This document shows positions 1 through 7,216 of a stretch of DNA of 64,000 nucleotides, one piece after another. The notes beneath the pieces are model-generated. The model had not been told where the DNA came from and did no database searches. It saw only the letters and a list, made by a program, of their open reading frames with translations. This stretch comes from an uncultured Phascolarctobacterium sp. GTDB lineage: Bacteria > Bacillota > Negativicutes > Acidaminococcales > Acidaminococcaceae. Position 1 is the stretch's first letter, and each line of letters begins with the position of its first letter. Both the position numbers and the translations under genes were made by a program. The stretch covers positions 1 to 64,000 of the forward strand of contig UQWM01000002.1 in the NCBI GenBank assembly GCA_900544795.1. Reading direction: 5' to 3'.

Positions 1-218
1 TAGATCATCGCAAGATTTCTTCCACAAACATACTTGAAAGGCTGAACAGAGAAATTCGTAGGAGAACAAAAGTAGTAGGCATATTTCCCAGTATGGATTC
101 GTATATCCGGCTGGTAACCAGTTATATGATTGAATATAGCGAAGACTGGTCAAGCAGCCGTTCATATATAAACCCTGAGATAGTTAATGCTATCCAACAG
201 AAACTTTTAGCTGCATAA
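1..218 (+). CDS. IS256-family transposase, C-terminal part (cut by window edge)
   Basis: This is an open frame from the window edge to TAA at 216-218, about 72 residues. It carries the IS256-type C-terminal block: asparagine and glutamate in TNILERLNREIRRRTKVVGI, then FPS and RLVTSYMIE. In this DDE family the ERLNREIRRR stretch follows the third catalytic glutamate region. The enzyme cuts and pastes the element as a nuclease/strand-transferase. Only the C-terminus is visible, and it is intact to its natural stop, so there is no sign of decay in this part. The 5' portion, including most of the catalytic core, is outside the window. Confidence 0.85.
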   Translation, partial: DHRKISSTNILERLNREIRRRTKVVGIFPSMDSYIRLVTSYMIEYSEDWSSSRSYINPEIVNAIQQKLLAA

Positions 219-268
219 GCTTTTATCGGAGTATTATGGTTTTTGCGAACTTTATTTGACACTATCTC
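1..268 (+). mobile_element. right end of an IS256-family insertion sequence
   Basis: The window opens inside an insertion sequence. After the transposase stop at 216-218 there are about 50 bases of non-coding DNA finishing in TTTGACACTATCTC (255-268). This resembles the outer end of IS256-family terminal inverted repeats. The left end lies outside the window, so the matching inverted repeat and target duplication cannot be checked and the exact right boundary is approximate. Confidence 0.6.
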
Positions 269-343
269 AGAAAGCTTCTAGCTTGAGAACATTTGAAGAA
301 AACTTAAAATATAGTTACTTAGGTAGATGTTTTTAGTGTACCT

Positions 344-363
344 ACTACGACTTTAGTCGTAGT
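344..363. promoter_or_regulatory. perfect 9-bp dyad upstream of the Crp/Fnr gene
   Basis: ACTACGACT and AGTCGTAGT face each other across a 2-bp centre, flanked by TGTACC and GCGACA. The tiny centre suits a dimeric protein-binding site rather than an RNA hairpin. It lies about 185 bp before the regulator start, in the stretch 269-548 which otherwise holds no recognisable gene. Assignment as an operator is inference. Confidence 0.35.
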
Positions 364-548
364 GCGACAAAAAATCATCCTTAAATCCTTCCTGTGGTCA
401 ATATATATTAGTTTTGGGAGCAGATAAAATAGAAAAAAGGCCAAGTACTAATTGCATACATTGAGATAGGTAAAAAGTGCTTTCGGCAGTAAAGGAACTG
501 TTTCCGAGAACACCCATAGATTCTGTTTTGTGCGAAGGAGTTGTTATT

Positions 549-1220
549 ATGGATGTTTTGATGTCGAAAATTATGGAAAAAAGTATTTATGACTTCTTTT
601 CAGAAGAACAGCTTCAGAGAATACCCGTGGTAAATATCGATAAAAATACTGTTTTTATTCCTGCAGTAGATCAAGAAAATATTGATCTGTACTATATTCT
701 GGAAGGAAAAGTGGAGGTTATTTCACAATCCTATAATGGCCGCAGTTTCCTTATTGATACAGTGGAGCAGGGTGAGTTTATTGGAAAATTTTCCAATATG
801 CGTAAACAAAATTTTTATTCTGATATCAAAACACAAACCCCATGTAAAATGTTAAAACTCACTGATATAAAAAATGAAATTCTTAACGACGAGTCCTTTC
901 TTCTTTTCTTTTATTTTAAAACATCAAATAGACTTTATGAAATGTATAAAATATCGATGATGAGAACGCTTTTTACTTACGAGGAGATTCTGGCCTATTC
1001 TTTGCTTGATATAGCTGATGAAGAAGGGTTTATTGGTGCTAAGGATAAGCAGATTTGCTTAAAAACAAGTATTAGTGAGCGGCAGTACTACTATATTATG
1101 AAAAAGTTTAGAAATGTTCATATTATCGATCAGAACAAAAAAGGTATATACATCGTTGACTTAGACAGTTTAAAGACGATCGCGTGCAGCGTTGTAAATT
1201 TTATGAAGAATCGTATTTAA
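549..1220 (+). CDS. Crp/Fnr-family transcriptional regulator
   Basis: A 223-residue protein. The N-terminal ~120 residues form a cyclic-nucleotide-binding-like beta barrel (IPAVDQENIDLYYILEGKVE, then RSFLIDTVEQGEFIGKF). A dimerisation helix around residues 115-145 is followed by a C-terminal winged helix-turn-helix (TSISERQYYYIMKKF near the end). I prefer the ATG at 549 because GAAGGAG at 534-540 sits eight bases upstream; the longer GTG start at 477 has no ribosome site. No cysteine cluster of FNR type is visible, so it probably senses a small ligand rather than oxygen through an iron-sulfur centre. The effector is unknown. Its end overlaps the convergent DUF4125 gene by four bases. The neighbouring glycyl-radical remnant suggests it once regulated a fermentative pathway, which is inference. 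Confidence 0.8.
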   Translation: MDVLMSKIMEKSIYDFFSEEQLQRIPVVNIDKNTVFIPAVDQENIDLYYILEGKVEVISQSYNGRSFLIDTVEQGEFIGKFSNMRKQNFYSDIKTQTPCKMLKLTDIKNEILNDESFLLFFYFKTSNRLYEMYKISMMRTLFTYEEILAYSLLDIADEEGFIGAKDKQICLKTSISERQYYYIMKKFRNVHIIDQNKKGIYIVDLDSLKTIACSVVNFMKNRI

Positions 1221-1825
1221 CTCAAAGCTTTATCTGCTTCAGACAGAGACTTAAAACCATATTGCTGCATCATAGCCTCAAGGACTATTTGAGCGCCATT
1301 GATATTTTGGGCTTTTTGTTCCAGAACGTTTTGATAATAGAGAGCGAGAGTTCGAGGGGAATATGTGGCAAGTTCACCCCTGAGATATGTTTCCAATGAT
1401 GTGATATGGGCCGCGTCGTCTGTGGAAGTAGCAGGTCGCCCATGTTTGCGGATATGGGGGAATTTGGCATTGAGCTCTTGGGTCCAAGCCATATTTATTG
1501 CTGTGATTTTATCGATTAATGCCACGGTTTCTTTTTTCAATGGTGGCAGATGATGTTGAATGCTCTTATATTCCTCTGGTGAGGTAAACTCCATCATCCG
1601 GGCATATTTTTCTGTTAACAGATTCTTGCCGTGTGCCTTTGCTGCTGACAAATCTTCCAGATAACTGGCTAAAGCCGCTTCTGACCAGGCTGTTGTTTGG
1701 CTTGACCTCATAATAGTAAACGTTTTGTGATTGTTTTGGCAAGCTGCTTTACCACCAATACAAGCTACGTTTTGGAACAGCTTCCATTCCAACTCTACGA
1801 TTTTAGAAATAAATTCCTCTTTCAT
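1217..1825 (-). CDS. DUF4125 family protein
   Basis: A 202-residue soluble protein with the hallmarks I associate with DUF4125: an N-terminal EWKLFQNVACIGGKAACQ, then TFTIMRSSQTTAW, NLLTEKYARMMEFTSPEEY, and a tyrosine/leucine-rich C-terminus. No function is established for the family. The ATG at 1825 is chosen because AAGGTG lies just upstream with good spacing; the further GTG and ATG in frame (1834, 1831) overlap that site. On the minus strand the upstream neighbour is a decayed reading frame ending 25 bases before this start, so the gene may have lost its operon partner. It is intact from start to stop. Confidence 0.75.
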   Translation of the reverse strand: MKEEFISKIVELEWKLFQNVACIGGKAACQNNHKTFTIMRSSQTTAWSEAALASYLEDLSAAKAHGKNLLTEKYARMMEFTSPEEYKSIQHHLPPLKKETVALIDKITAINMAWTQELNAKFPHIRKHGRPATSTDDAAHITSLETYLRGELATYSPRTLALYYQNVLEQKAQNINGAQIVLEAMMQQYGFKSLSEADKALS

Positions 1826-1850
1826 AATCATCACCTTATTTTATCTGTAT

Positions 1851-1998
1851 CTATTCGGTCCAAACATTCATATTTTTTATGAATGTATCTTGGATTTTAC
1901 TCTGGATCAAGGGGCCGTGCTCCAATAAAAAATCGCTGCCGGAGTCTGTTAAGTTCTGTTGTCGCAGTTCATCGATGATGTGTTGGCATAAGACTTCT
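1851..1998 (-). pseudogene. C-terminal remnant of an unidentified minus-strand gene
   Basis: The minus-strand frame ending at 1851 reads protein-like (CQHIIDELRQQNL, then LLEHGPLIQSKIQDTF and a MNVWTE terminus). Its upstream part past about 1998 is only the antisense of the glycyl radical enzyme fragment. The real gene therefore appears to have lost everything but its last ~48 codons at a junction near 1993-1998. It would have been directly upstream of the DUF4125 gene. Its family is not identified. An alternative is that the frame is chance. Confidence 0.45.
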
Positions 1999-2373
1999 TT
2001 TGCTGATGGTGCGGTTTCCCCTGCACAGGGCACTGACCTTTGCGGTCCGTCGGCTGTTATCAAGTCGGCTGGTAATATCGATCAGCACGATCTCTATGGT
2101 GTTCTCTTTAACATGAGATTCTCTCCGCAATCTTTGAAAGGCGAAGAAGGAACTGCGAACTTGGCTGCGTTGATTAAAACTTATTTCAGCGATTACAAAG
2201 GCAAGCATATCCAGTTCAACGTTTTGAACCGCGAAGAAATGATTGCAGCGAAGAAAGAACCTGAAAAATATACAGATCTTATGGTACGTGTTGCAGGCTA
2301 TAGTGCTTACTGGACCGACTTGCCCGGTAACATTCAGGATGAGTTGATTGCCCGTTCAGAAAACGAATTTTAA
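1993..2373 (+). pseudogene. glycyl radical enzyme, C-terminal fragment only
   Basis: From about 1993 the plus frame reads like the last ~125 residues of a pyruvate-formate-lyase-type glycyl radical enzyme. FADGAVSPAQGTDLCGPSAV is followed by FNMRFSPQSLKGEEGT, HIQFNVLN and the radical loop RVAGYSAYW with its glycine, ending in ELIARSENEF. The rest of this ~800-residue enzyme, including the catalytic cysteine, is missing, and the frame before 1993 is unrelated. No activating radical SAM enzyme for it is present nearby. A rho-independent terminator follows, and the MFS carrier downstream may have been its transporter. The substrate class (choline, diol, hydroxyproline, sulfonate and so on) cannot be told from this piece. 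Confidence 0.85.
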
Positions 2374-2392
2374 TATGTAGGTAAATAGCCTT

Positions 2393-2432
2393 AAAAGAAG
2401 GGGCGTGCTTTCACCGGCACCCCCTTTTTTAA
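2393..2432 (+). terminator. rho-independent terminator after the glycyl radical remnant
   Basis: AAGAAGGGG and CCCCCTTTTTT form the lower stem of a hairpin, with GTGC/GCAC continuing it; a run of six T ends it. Confidence 0.7.
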
Positions 2433-2471
2433 CAAAAGCATCAATCATATTATAATGAGGAGGAAAACAGC

Positions 2472-3776
2472 ATGGACAATCAAAACGCCAAAGGGATGTC
2501 TTATAGTGTTATTGCGGCATCTTTTCTAGCTGTATTTTGTTTGTTTGGTTATCGCGCTACTTTTGCCGTATTATCTGGCCCGATGTCTGCAACGATGAAT
2601 TGGACAGGCGCCGAGGTTTCATTGGGATACTCGTTGATGATGTCTATTTACGCCATCACTGCATTTTTCAGCGGGATGATTATTGATAAATGGGGTACTA
2701 AACCGGTTTATGCTATTGCCGCAGTATTTGCAATGCTTGGATTCTGGCTTACCAGCCGGGTCGAGAGTTTATTTGCTTATTATGCCTGTTACGCAATTTT
2801 TGCCGGTATTGGCACGGGTATGCTTTGGGTATCATCCACAATATCCGTCCGTAAATGGTTTGTTGGTAAATATTATGCCAAAATGTGGGGTATTGCTTTT
2901 GCTGGTGCGCCTTTAGCACAAGTATTGCTTAGTTTGGGAGTTAAACCTTTATTAGTGCAGAACGCTGCTCAATGGCGTGATGCGATGAACTATCTGGCAT
3001 GGATAGTATTGGCCCTCTTGTTAGTGGCGGCTTTTCTAGCCAAAAAAAATCCGGAACAATATGGTATCGAACCATTTGGTGCTATACCAGCAGCTCCAGG
3101 TACGCAAGCCAAACCGGAATATATCTGGGGAGTTGGCGAGGCTTTTGGCACCGCTGCTATCTGGGGTTCAATATTAGCCTTCTTAACCTGTATGATCGGC
3201 GAGTTTTTAATTTGGACGCAAGTTGTACGTTATTGGACTAAAGATCTAAACATGACTCTAGATGCGGCGACTAATCTTTACGTTGCTATTGGCATTGCAG
3301 GCATTTTTACTATGCCTTTGATGGGCATTGTAGCAGATAAAGTGGTTGTACATCTTGGCAACGAAGTCAAGGGTCGTAAAGCGATGCTGATATTTGCTCC
3401 GGTGGTAGGAATTTTAGCCTGCGTGCTGCTCCTTAGCATGAGTGCAACCTCCACGATACTCGGCATTGTCGTCTGTATCTTGTTTGCTACTTACTGGGCA
3501 ATAGAGCCGGGCGGAGTAGTTGGTTACGCTGGCGCAATTTATGGCCGAGTCAGTCTGGGTAAAATCTGGGGTGCGGCAACGCTGATAGTTATGGGCATCG
3601 GCCCCGCGCTTGGCAGTTACATGGGCGGGTATTTAGCCGATACTTCTGGTAATTTCACGGCTTCCATCCAATTTGCCATGGCCTCCTTTGCACTTTCGGC
3701 TGTTATTGCGTTCTTCCTGCCGATGAAGGCAACTGCTAAAGCTGCTGCTGCGGAAGAATCTAAAGTGATTGAATAA
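2472..3776 (+). CDS. MFS carrier, OxlT (oxalate/formate antiporter) type
   Basis: A 434-residue inner-membrane protein with about twelve hydrophobic segments and a central hydrophilic loop around residues 195-220. Early motifs include FAVLSGPMSATMNWTGAEVS and FFSGMIIDKWGTKPVY, the latter matching the MFS loop 2-3 signature. This arrangement is typical of OxlT-like carriers that exchange or import organic anions. GGAGG directly precedes the ATG at 2472. It lies 98 bp after the truncated glycyl radical enzyme, and may once have supplied that enzyme's substrate (inference). It is intact, so it may still serve another acid. The true substrate cannot be read from sequence. Confidence 0.8.
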   Translation: MDNQNAKGMSYSVIAASFLAVFCLFGYRATFAVLSGPMSATMNWTGAEVSLGYSLMMSIYAITAFFSGMIIDKWGTKPVYAIAAVFAMLGFWLTSRVESLFAYYACYAIFAGIGTGMLWVSSTISVRKWFVGKYYAKMWGIAFAGAPLAQVLLSLGVKPLLVQNAAQWRDAMNYLAWIVLALLLVAAFLAKKNPEQYGIEPFGAIPAAPGTQAKPEYIWGVGEAFGTAAIWGSILAFLTCMIGEFLIWTQVVRYWTKDLNMTLDAATNLYVAIGIAGIFTMPLMGIVADKVVVHLGNEVKGRKAMLIFAPVVGILACVLLLSMSATSTILGIVVCILFATYWAIEPGGVVGYAGAIYGRVSLGKIWGAATLIVMGIGPALGSYMGGYLADTSGNFTASIQFAMASFALSAVIAFFLPMKATAKAAAAEESKVIE

Positions 3777-3805
3777 GAGTAGGAGTTATAAAATCTGAAA
3801 AGCAT

Positions 3806-3843
3806 TACGCACTTGCCAGGTTTTAAATACTGCCAAGTGCGTA
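3806..3843. repeat. 10-bp inverted repeat after the MFS gene
   Basis: TACGCACTTG at 3806-3815 and CAAGTGCGTA at 3834-3843 form a stem with an 18-base loop, without a following T run. It could be a weak terminator or 3' stabilising hairpin of the carrier mRNA. Confidence 0.4.
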
Positions 3844-3893
3844 GTTTAGTTGAAGTTATATTGTTTGCAAAATTATAATTGCTTTGGAAAAAG

Positions 3894-3930
3894 AAAAACG
3901 TTATCTGATGAACATCAGATAACGTTTTTT
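3894..3930. terminator. bidirectional terminator between MFS gene and metQ
   Basis: AAAAACGTTATCTGATG and CATCAGATAACGTTTTTT are reverse complements around AA, giving a long stem with A run on one side and T run on the other. It can end both the carrier mRNA and the convergent metNIQ mRNA. Confidence 0.85.
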
Positions 3931-3937
3931 ATCATAT

Positions 3938-4771
3938 TTATTTCCAGGCAGGTAAGATGGTGCCTTTGAAATATTCCATAATGAATTTTTCGTTGTCAGC
4001 AGATTGATAGATCTCTTTCAGTTTGGCGATACGGGGATCGCTGACGTTGGTTTTTTTAGTAACGAAGATATTGACGAAGGGGTTATCAGCAGATTCCAGG
4101 ATGATGGAATCGTTGGTCGGATTCAGACCAGCGGGGATAGCGTAGTTAGCATTGATGACCGCAAAGGTAACGTCGGGCAGGCTGCGGGGAATAGTTGCAG
4201 CGTCCAGTTCCAGAAACTTGAAGTTATGCGGGTTTTCGGTGATATCGGCAACGGTAGTAGTAACATTGTTGATATCTTTGACCTTGACCAGGCCGGCATG
4301 AGCCAGAACTAAAAGCGCGCGGCCGCCGTTGGAAGGATCGTTGGGGATACCGATAGTAGCGCCGTCAGGAATGGGGTCGCCTTTTTTGAGTGTTTTGGAA
4401 TAAGCGGCCATCGGGAAGTTTACGGTTTTGAAAACTTCGACCAGATCGAATTTAGGCTCTTTTTGCAGGGTAGCGTCCAAATAAGGGCGGTGCTGCATGC
4501 TGTTGGCAAAAACTTCGCCTTGGAACAGGGCTACGTTAGGAGTTACATAATCATTGAATTCTACGACTTCGATTTTCAAACCTTGCTTTTCAGCCAGTTT
4601 TTTGACGTTGTCCATGATTTCGGCATGGGGGCCGGCAGTAACGGCGATCTTGATCGGTGCGTCGGTTGCAGGAGCTTTAGCAGCTTCTTTTTTATCGCCG
4701 CCGCAGCCGAAGGTGGTGATTGCAGCTACGCATAAGGCTGCTGCGGTTAAAATCTTGGCAAATTTTTTCAT
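3938..4771 (-). CDS. metQ: methionine ABC transporter substrate-binding lipoprotein
   Basis: A 277-residue NlpA/MetQ-family lipoprotein. A charged start and hydrophobic stretch lead to the lipobox ITTFGC with lipidated Cys23. It then shows the family block PIKIAVTAGPHAEIMDNV, ANSMQHRPYLDA and the conserved GIPNDPSNGGRAL loop that contacts the ligand, ending in an EYFKGTILPAW tail. It binds D- or L-methionine outside the inner membrane and hands it to MetI. It is last in the metN-metI-metQ operon, 26 bp after metI, and is controlled by the SAM riboswitch at the operon head. Strong family match; enantiomer preference is not visible. Confidence 0.95.
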   Translation of the reverse strand: MKKFAKILTAAALCVAAITTFGCGGDKKEAAKAPATDAPIKIAVTAGPHAEIMDNVKKLAEKQGLKIEVVEFNDYVTPNVALFQGEVFANSMQHRPYLDATLQKEPKFDLVEVFKTVNFPMAAYSKTLKKGDPIPDGATIGIPNDPSNGGRALLVLAHAGLVKVKDINNVTTTVADITENPHNFKFLELDAATIPRSLPDVTFAVINANYAIPAGLNPTNDSIILESADNPFVNIFVTKKTNVSDPRIAKLKEIYQSADNEKFIMEYFKGTILPAWK

Positions 4772-4797
4772 AATAAGTTCCCCTTTACAAGATAATT

Positions 4798-5457
4798 TTA
4801 TAGTTTGTTTTTATTAAGCTTTTTAGAAAAGTAGTCCCCCAGGGACTGGATGGATTGTACCATTACGATGAGCACGACTACTGTGATCAGCATCACGTCC
4901 ATCTGGAAACGCTGGTAACCGTAGCGGATTGCCAGGTCGCCTAAGCCGCCGCCGCCTAAAGTACCGGCCATAGCGGAATAACCGATCAGGGCGATAACGG
5001 CGAGGGTGATACCCAAAACGATGGAATGCAATGATTCAGGCAGCAGCACCTTGCGGATAATTTGCATCGGGCTGGCGCCCATAGCCTGCGCGGCTTCAAT
5101 AACGCCGTGGTCGATCTCCAGTAGCGAAGATTCGATAATGCGGGCGATAAAGGGAGCGGCGGAGATAGTTAACGGTACGATAGAAGCCGTAGTGCCGATA
5201 GAAGAACCGACCAGCAGGCGAGTCAGCGGAATAATCGCTACCATCAATATAATGAAGGGAGTTGAGCGGGTAGCGTTGACGATAGCGCCCAAAACACTGT
5301 TGATAGAAGCGTTTGGCAGGATATGGTTCTTACGGGTGACTGTCAGGATCACGCCGAGTGGCACGCCGATAAGCGTTGCCAGAATAGTGGAAGCCAGCAC
5401 CATATAGCAGGTTTCCCAAAAGGATTTAAGTAAAAGTGCAAACATTTCAGGAGACAT
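4798..5457 (-). CDS. metI: methionine ABC transporter permease
   Basis: A 219-residue integral membrane protein with five to six hydrophobic segments and the binding-protein-dependent permease EAA loop (EAAQAMGASPMQIIRKVLLP) that docks on MetN. SMAGTLGGGGLGDLAIRYGYQRF is typical of MetI. The gene starts at ATG 5457 and overlaps the end of metN by eleven bases, implying translational coupling. It forms the channel of the methionine importer with MetN and MetQ. Confidence 0.95.
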   Translation of the reverse strand: MSPEMFALLLKSFWETCYMVLASTILATLIGVPLGVILTVTRKNHILPNASINSVLGAIVNATRSTPFIILMVAIIPLTRLLVGSSIGTTASIVPLTISAAPFIARIIESSLLEIDHGVIEAAQAMGASPMQIIRKVLLPESLHSIVLGITLAVIALIGYSAMAGTLGGGGLGDLAIRYGYQRFQMDVMLITVVVLIVMVQSIQSLGDYFSKKLNKNKL

Positions 5458-6484
5458 AACCGATCACCTCCACCTTTAATTGTTGTTCATGCAGATATTG
5501 CAAGGCTTTTTTGATGCCGCAGGCAGTGCCCGAAACTTCGATGACCAGGGTTCCGAAAGGCAGGTCTTTAAGAGAATCGATATTGCCGTAGATGATGTTA
5601 ATATCGACGTCGAATTTTTTGACCATCCCGGAAACGATCGGGTCGCCGGCTGAATTGCCGATAAAGGAGAGGCGCACGATCAGCTTGCTGCCTTCCTGAT
5701 AAGTATCGCTGATAGCGGAGGATTGCAGCAGTGCCGGCAGTTCCACGTTGTTGATACTCTTAACGAAATCTTTGGTTGTAGGCTGCTGCGGGTCGGTGAA
5801 TACATCGACCATGGAGCCTTCTTCAATGATCACGCCGTTTTCGATAACGGCCACCCGGTCGCAGACCTCTTTGACCACTTCCATTTGGTGAGTGATCATG
5901 ACGATGGTCAGGTTCAGGCGTTTATTGATGTCCTTGAGCAGATCAAGGATAGATTTCGTCGTCTGCGGGTCAAGGGCAGAAGTCGCTTCGTCGCACAGCA
6001 GCACCTTTGGGTCACTGGCCAGGGCGCGGGCAATGCCGACACGCTGCTTTTGGCCGCCGGAAAGCTGACTGGGATAATAATCCCCGCGGTCTTGCAGCTG
6101 TACCAGTTCCAGCAGCGGCTGGACCCGCTTTTTGATCTCGTCCTGAGGCAGCCCCTGGATCTCCAGCGGGAAAGCGACGTTATCGTAAACTGTGCGGGAG
6201 GCCAGCAGGTTAAAGTGCTGGAAGATCATCCCGATATTCTGTCGCGCTTTGCGTAGCTGCTGGTTATTCATCGCCGTCAGCTCCTGGCCGTCAACAAAGA
6301 CCTGGCCGCCAGTAGGCACTTCCAGCATATTGATGCAGCGGATCAGGGTAGACTTACCAGCGCCGCTGAGGCCGATAATACCGAAAATCTCGCCGGCGTT
6401 GATATGCAGGTTGGTTTTTTGTAAAGCGTGGATGTCGCCTGCCGCACTGAAGTAGGTTTTTTCCACATTGCGTAAATCAATCAT
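5447..6484 (-). CDS. metN: methionine ABC transporter ATPase
   Basis: A 345-residue ATPase. Walker A is GLSGAGKST, signature is LSGGQKQRV, Walker B is VLLCDEATSALDP, and the H-loop is IVMITHQMEVV. The last ~90 residues form the C-terminal ACT-like NIL domain (LIVRLSFIGNSAGDPIVSG). In MetN homologues this domain binds methionine and causes transinhibition. The longer frame to 6631 runs into the riboswitch. The ATG at 6484 preceded by AGAGGAAC is the real start and gives the standard family length. It energises methionine import. Confidence 0.95.
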   Translation of the reverse strand: MIDLRNVEKTYFSAAGDIHALQKTNLHINAGEIFGIIGLSGAGKSTLIRCINMLEVPTGGQVFVDGQELTAMNNQQLRKARQNIGMIFQHFNLLASRTVYDNVAFPLEIQGLPQDEIKKRVQPLLELVQLQDRGDYYPSQLSGGQKQRVGIARALASDPKVLLCDEATSALDPQTTKSILDLLKDINKRLNLTIVMITHQMEVVKEVCDRVAVIENGVIIEEGSMVDVFTDPQQPTTKDFVKSINNVELPALLQSSAISDTYQEGSKLIVRLSFIGNSAGDPIVSGMVKKFDVDINIIYGNIDSLKDLPFGTLVIEVSGTACGIKKALQYLHEQQLKVEVIGYVS

Positions 6485-6513
6485 ACTGAGTTCCTCTTTC
6501 TCTGCTAAAATCG

Positions 6514-6662
6514 TAAAAAAACCCTTCACACAGGTGAAGGGTATCGAAAGCTTTTCGTACTGCTTCATCTGTCGGATGTTACTCCGTTGGATTTGGCACC
6601 GTTCACTTAGTGATGGTTGCCGTAGCTTCATAGGGCCATTCCCTCGGCTACTCTTGATGAAA
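6514..6662 (-). promoter_or_regulatory. SAM-I (S-box) riboswitch with terminator, leader of metNIQ
   Basis: On the minus strand the leader reads TTTCATCAAGAGTAGCCGAG, then GGAATGGCCCTATGAAGCTACGGCAACC, and closes with GATGAAG. These are the conserved S-box elements (kink-turn AAGAG, GGCCC-type loop, CGGCAACC core, P1 closure). It is followed by a terminator hairpin ACCCTTCAC/GTGAAGGGT (6521-6542) and a T run reaching 6514. By analogy to the class, high S-adenosylmethionine stabilises the aptamer and ends transcription before metN. Confidence 0.95.
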
Positions 6663-6686
6663 TACCATGTAAAGTTGTTAAAGAAA

Positions 6687-6715
6687 ATAATACACTTATT
6701 TCTTTAATCTGTCAA
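6687..6715 (-). promoter_or_regulatory. sigma-70 type promoter of the metNIQ leader
   Basis: On the minus strand TTGACA (6715-6710) and TATTAT (6692-6687) are 17 bp apart, about 25 bp before the aptamer. Confidence 0.8.
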
Positions 6716-6831
6716 CAGGTTTTTGAAAAAATATATCAATTTGCTACGTTCATTGTTTTGTTAGATATTTTCTGTAACATGTAAACTTTCCATTGATTGA
6801 ATGGTTTAATAATAAAATTTTTCAAAAAACC

Positions 6832-6860
6832 TTGCCTTTCACAAGATAAAGTGATAAATT
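6832..6860 (+). promoter_or_regulatory. promoter of the his operon
   Basis: TTGCCT (6832-6837) and TAAATT (6855-6860) are 17 bp apart. They lie just upstream of the palindrome and the first gene of the operon; no other good promoter is seen in the gap. Confidence 0.55.
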
Positions 6861-6871
6861 ATAAAAGAAAA

Positions 6872-6887
6872 ATGGTGCTAACACCAT
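6872..6887. promoter_or_regulatory. 16-bp palindrome, likely operator of the his operon
   Basis: ATGGTG CTAA CACCAT is a perfect 6-bp dyad lying between the promoter and the ribosome site of the TrpR-like first gene, where a bound repressor would block transcription. A TrpR-family regulator (called HisR in comparative studies of Firmicutes) is known to act on his genes through palindromic sites. That this exact site is its target is inference. Confidence 0.6.
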
Positions 6888-6907
6888 CTAAATTTAAGGA
6901 GGCAATC

Positions 6908-7216
6908 ATGGCTGCAAAAACCAGAGACCATTTGACCGATCAATTATTCAAAGCAATTCTTAGTTTAAAAGATGAAGCCCAGTGCTCCAACTTTTTTGAG
7001 GATATTTGTACGATCAGCGAGCTGAAATCCATGGCGCAGCGGCTGGAAGTTGCCCGAATGTTGGACGAAGGCCGCATTTATGAAGAAATAGTAGAAAAAA
7101 CAGGGGCCAGTACGGCGACTATTTCCCGTGTTAAACGCTGTCTGGTTTACGGCGCCGATGGTTACAATTCGGTGATGCCGATACTGAAAAAGGAAGAGAA
7201 GCAAGATGCCAAATAA
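6908..7216 (+). CDS. YerC/YecD family TrpR-like regulator, likely his operon repressor
   Basis: A 102-residue protein of the TrpR superfamily. Helices FEDICTISELKSMAQRLEVA and the helix-turn-helix EEIVEKTGASTATISRVKR match the YerC family. It starts at ATG 6908 after AAGGAGGC; the longer frame has no ribosome site. It overlaps hisZ by eleven bases and is the first gene of the his operon, directly behind a palindromic operator. It is therefore probably an autoregulated repressor that responds to histidine supply. The corepressor is not shown by the sequence. Confidence 0.85.
   Translation: MAAKTRDHLTDQLFKAILSLKDEAQCSNFFEDICTISELKSMAQRLEVARMLDEGRIYEEIVEKTGASTATISRVKRCLVYGADGYNSVMPILKKEEKQDAK

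Noticed and set aside
2999..3241. alternative frame inside the MFS gene
   Set aside because: It overlaps the clearly membrane-protein-coding frame and has no ribosome site or protein-like pattern.
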